NCBI RefSeq assembly: GCF_049341845.1
Contig: NZ_JBMPIT010000003.1
Span: forward strand, 124,001 to 188,000
Reading direction: 5' to 3'
From: Curtobacterium guangdongense
GTDB lineage: Bacteria; Actinomycetota; Actinomycetes; Actinomycetales; Microbacteriaceae
DNA length: 64,000 nucleotides
How positions within the stretch are numbered: position 1 is the first letter of the stretch; the number at the start of each line of letters is the position of its first letter. A program made the position numbers and the translations under genes. Under the pieces are notes generated by a model, which was not told where the DNA came from, searched no databases, and saw nothing but the letters and a program-made list of their open reading frames with translations. Shown here one piece after another: positions 62,365 to 64,000 of this stretch.

Positions 62365-63152
62365 TGCGCTGGGACCCGGCCCGCTACGCGGCCTTCCGCG
62401 ACCAGCGGTCGCGTCCGTTCCACGACCTGGTCGCCCGGATCGGACGGGAGGCTCCCCGTCGCGTCGTCGACCTGGGTTGCGGTCCCGGGGCCCTCACGGC
62501 CACCCTCGCGGAACGCTGGCCGTCGGCTCGCGTCGTCGGGATGGACTCCTCGGCGGAGATGCTCGCCGACGCGGCGAGCGTCGCGTCCGCGCACCCGAAC
62601 CTGTCGTTCGAGCAGCGTGCCATCGAAGACTGGTCCCCCACCGCGGAGGACGACGTCGTCGTCACGAACGCCGCACTGCAGTGGGTCCCGTCGCACGTGT
62701 CACTGCTGCCCGGGTGGCTCGCCGCGATGCCGTCCGGGTCGTGGTTCGCGATGCAGGTCCCCGGGAACTTCGACTCCCCCTCGCACGCGCTGATGCGGGC
62801 GGTCGCGGCCGACGGGCCGTGGGCGAGCGCGCTCGACGGCGTCCTGCGCGCCGATCCGGTGCTCGGCCCCGCCGGGTACCTCGAGCTGTTCGAGTCGAAC
62901 GGGTTCCGCGCAGACGCGTGGGAGACGACCTACACGCAGCTCCTGCAGGGCCCGGATCCCGTGCTCGAGTGGGTCCGCGGGACGGGGCTCCGTCCGGCGC
63001 TGGCCGCCCTCGACGCCGCCGATCCGTCCGGCGCAGTGTCCAGTGCGTACGAGTCCGAGTACGCGGCCCGACTGCGGCAGGCGTACCCGGAGGGCCCGCA
63101 CGGAACGGTCTACCCCTTCCGCCGCGTCTTCGCCGTCGCCCACAAGCCCTGA
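62364..63152 (+). CDS. tam: SAM-dependent methyltransferase, trans-aconitate methyltransferase-like
   Basis: 262 residues from a GTG that shares a base with the HAD stop. RRVVDLGCGPGALTATLAE is the SAM-binding motif I, GMDSSAEML motif II, and VVVTNAALQWV and WFAMQVPGNFDSPSH follow as in Tam proteins. Tam methylates trans-aconitate, a by-product that inhibits aconitase. The WDPARYAAFRDQRSRPFHDL start agrees with the family. The link to the HAD phosphatase is positional only. Confidence 0.9.
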   Translation: MRWDPARYAAFRDQRSRPFHDLVARIGREAPRRVVDLGCGPGALTATLAERWPSARVVGMDSSAEMLADAASVASAHPNLSFEQRAIEDWSPTAEDDVVVTNAALQWVPSHVSLLPGWLAAMPSGSWFAMQVPGNFDSPSHALMRAVAADGPWASALDGVLRADPVLGPAGYLELFESNGFRADAWETTYTQLLQGPDPVLEWVRGTGLRPALAALDAADPSGAVSSAYESEYAARLRQAYPEGPHGTVYPFRRVFAVAHKP

Positions 63153-63177
63153 CGACCGCACCTCCTGACGACGGGCG

Positions 63178-64000
63178 CTACTGCACGGTGACGAGGGTGC
63201 CGAGCGGCAGCGCGTTCAGGGCTGCGACGGCGTCGGCGTCGAGGCGGACGCACCCGTGCGACACCGCCCCGGAGGTCTCGGCGTTCCAGTGCATGCCGAT
63301 GAGTCCGCCGTCGTGTCCGCCGTAGGGCTCGTCAGCCGCGGCGGAGTGGAGCGAGGTGAGCTGGATGGGGTGGTCGCCGGTGCCCTGGGACGGGTCGACG
63401 TAGCGCTGCTCGAGGTATCCCGTGACGCCGGTCGGCGTCGGGGTGTCCGTCGTGCCGACCCCGGCCGAGAAGCGCTGCTGCACGGCGCCCGACGCGGAGA
63501 CGATCGAGACGCTCTGGTCCTTCGTCGAGATCACGACGCGGGACGTCGGCGTCGACACCTTCGTCAGCGACGCGACCGGCACCCACGCCGAGGTCTGCGC
63601 CGCCGCAGCTCCCCCGGCGGCGGAGGGCAGCTGCTGCCGAGCGGGGGTGAGCACGAGTTCCCACGGACCCTCGCGGCGGAGCCCCACGACGGTCGTCGGC
63701 TGCCGCAGGAAGTCCGTCGCGGCGAACCGGGCGACGGGCTCCGTGCGGTCCGAGCCGAACAGCGGCGCGTCCGCTCGCAGCCGGAAGACCGTGTCCGTCG
63801 TGACGGTGTCCCGCACGGGCATCAGCCCGCCGATGACCGCGGAGTACTGCGCCTCCGGGAGCGCCGCGAGCGCGAAGTCGCTCACGGCCGGCACGGCGGG
63901 GGCGGAGGCCACTGGCCGGACGGACGCCGACGTTGTGGAGGACGGCGCGGGCGTGCCGCCGAGGAGCGGGATCGTGACGGCGCCCGCGGCGACGACGGCC
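63178..64000 (-). CDS. L,D-transpeptidase (YkuD domain), N-terminus beyond the window
   Basis: At least 273 residues; the frame stays open to the right edge. Near the edge there is a hydrophobic stretch (VVAAGAVTIPLLGG), probably a membrane anchor, then a Ser/Thr/Pro linker. The C-terminal ~130 residues form the YkuD domain: VVISTKDQSVSIVSASG, SLHSA, GLIGMHWN and SGAVSHGCVRLDADAV with the catalytic His and Cys of the SHGCVRL motif. The enzyme makes 3-3 cross-links in peptidoglycan or attaches proteins to it. The stop lies 26 bp from the convergent methyltransferase stop. Confidence 0.93.
   Translation of the reverse strand, partial: AVVAAGAVTIPLLGGTPAPSSTTSASVRPVASAPAVPAVSDFALAALPEAQYSAVIGGLMPVRDTVTTDTVFRLRADAPLFGSDRTEPVARFAATDFLRQPTTVVGLRREGPWELVLTPARQQLPSAAGGAAAAQTSAWVPVASLTKVSTPTSRVVISTKDQSVSIVSASGAVQQRFSAGVGTTDTPTPTGVTGYLEQRYVDPSQGTGDHPIQLTSLHSAAADEPYGGHDGGLIGMHWNAETSGAVSHGCVRLDADAVAALNALPLGTLVTVQ

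Overview
The window is high-GC DNA with closely packed genes, many GTG starts and frequent ATGA, GTGA or TGATG overlaps. Together with LAFTG-type wall-anchoring signals and giant secreted adhesins, this points to an actinobacterium, most likely of the family Microbacteriaceae (Curtobacterium-like). That placement is an inference from gene content and style, not from a database match.

Layout. (1) 1-9.1 kb: the end of an SRAP (HMCES/YedK) gene, a 1,819-residue wall-anchored protein built from Ig/cadherin-like repeats, a VanZ-like membrane protein, an acyltransferase-3 and a small LAFTG-anchored protein. (2) 9.2-21.6 kb: a leftward exopolysaccharide operon. Its order of transcription is fused BY-kinase (Wzz plus ATPase), Asp-box membrane protein, priming glycosylphosphotransferase, two GT4s, Wzy-like polymerase, GT8-like, GT2, Wzx-like flippase and DUF4012 protein. 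It looks complete for a Wzx/Wzy route. (3) 21.7-29.9 kb: CPBP protease, SpoIIE-type phosphatase, two tandem paralogous ~110-residue proteins of unknown function, an AraC/MFS divergent pair, LMW-PTP, purA and a 54-codon small ORF. (4) 30-37.2 kb: a large secreted subtilase, then an overlapping TetR / pseudo-ABC-ATPase / YhgE operon. (5) 37.3-42.9 kb: epimerase, DUF559 protein, LacI regulator and a MalT-like LuxR regulator. (6) 42.9-58.6 kb: a 5,063-residue LAFTG-anchored protein with about 38 DUF11-like repeats. Its gene overlaps a lipoprotein gene that leads into the LuxR regulator. (7) 59-64 kb: SPOUT RNA methyltransferase, DUF3592-like protein, TetR, HAD-IIA phosphatase with a methyltransferase, and the C-terminal part of an L,D-transpeptidase.

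How it fits together. The theme is the cell envelope: capsule or EPS synthesis, three wall-anchored proteins, a large exoprotease, an L,D-transpeptidase and membrane proteins of the YhgE type. Three non-coding signals recur. The first is a family of long perfect palindromes (four copies with the scaffold ATCGAG-GGAA-CAGA, two related copies with ATCGAG-TGCG-CAGA) whose arms covary between copies. The second is a CCCC(N4-6)GGGG / GTTCGGGG motif upstream of the Ig-repeat protein, the subtilase, the DUF11 giant and the small paralogous proteins. The third is the set of palindromic operators at both TetR genes. The most unusual arrangement is the giant adhesin gene followed in one apparent transcription unit by a lipoprotein and a LuxR regulator that has lost its Walker A lysine. 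No tRNA, rRNA, CRISPR array, insertion sequence or integrase was seen.
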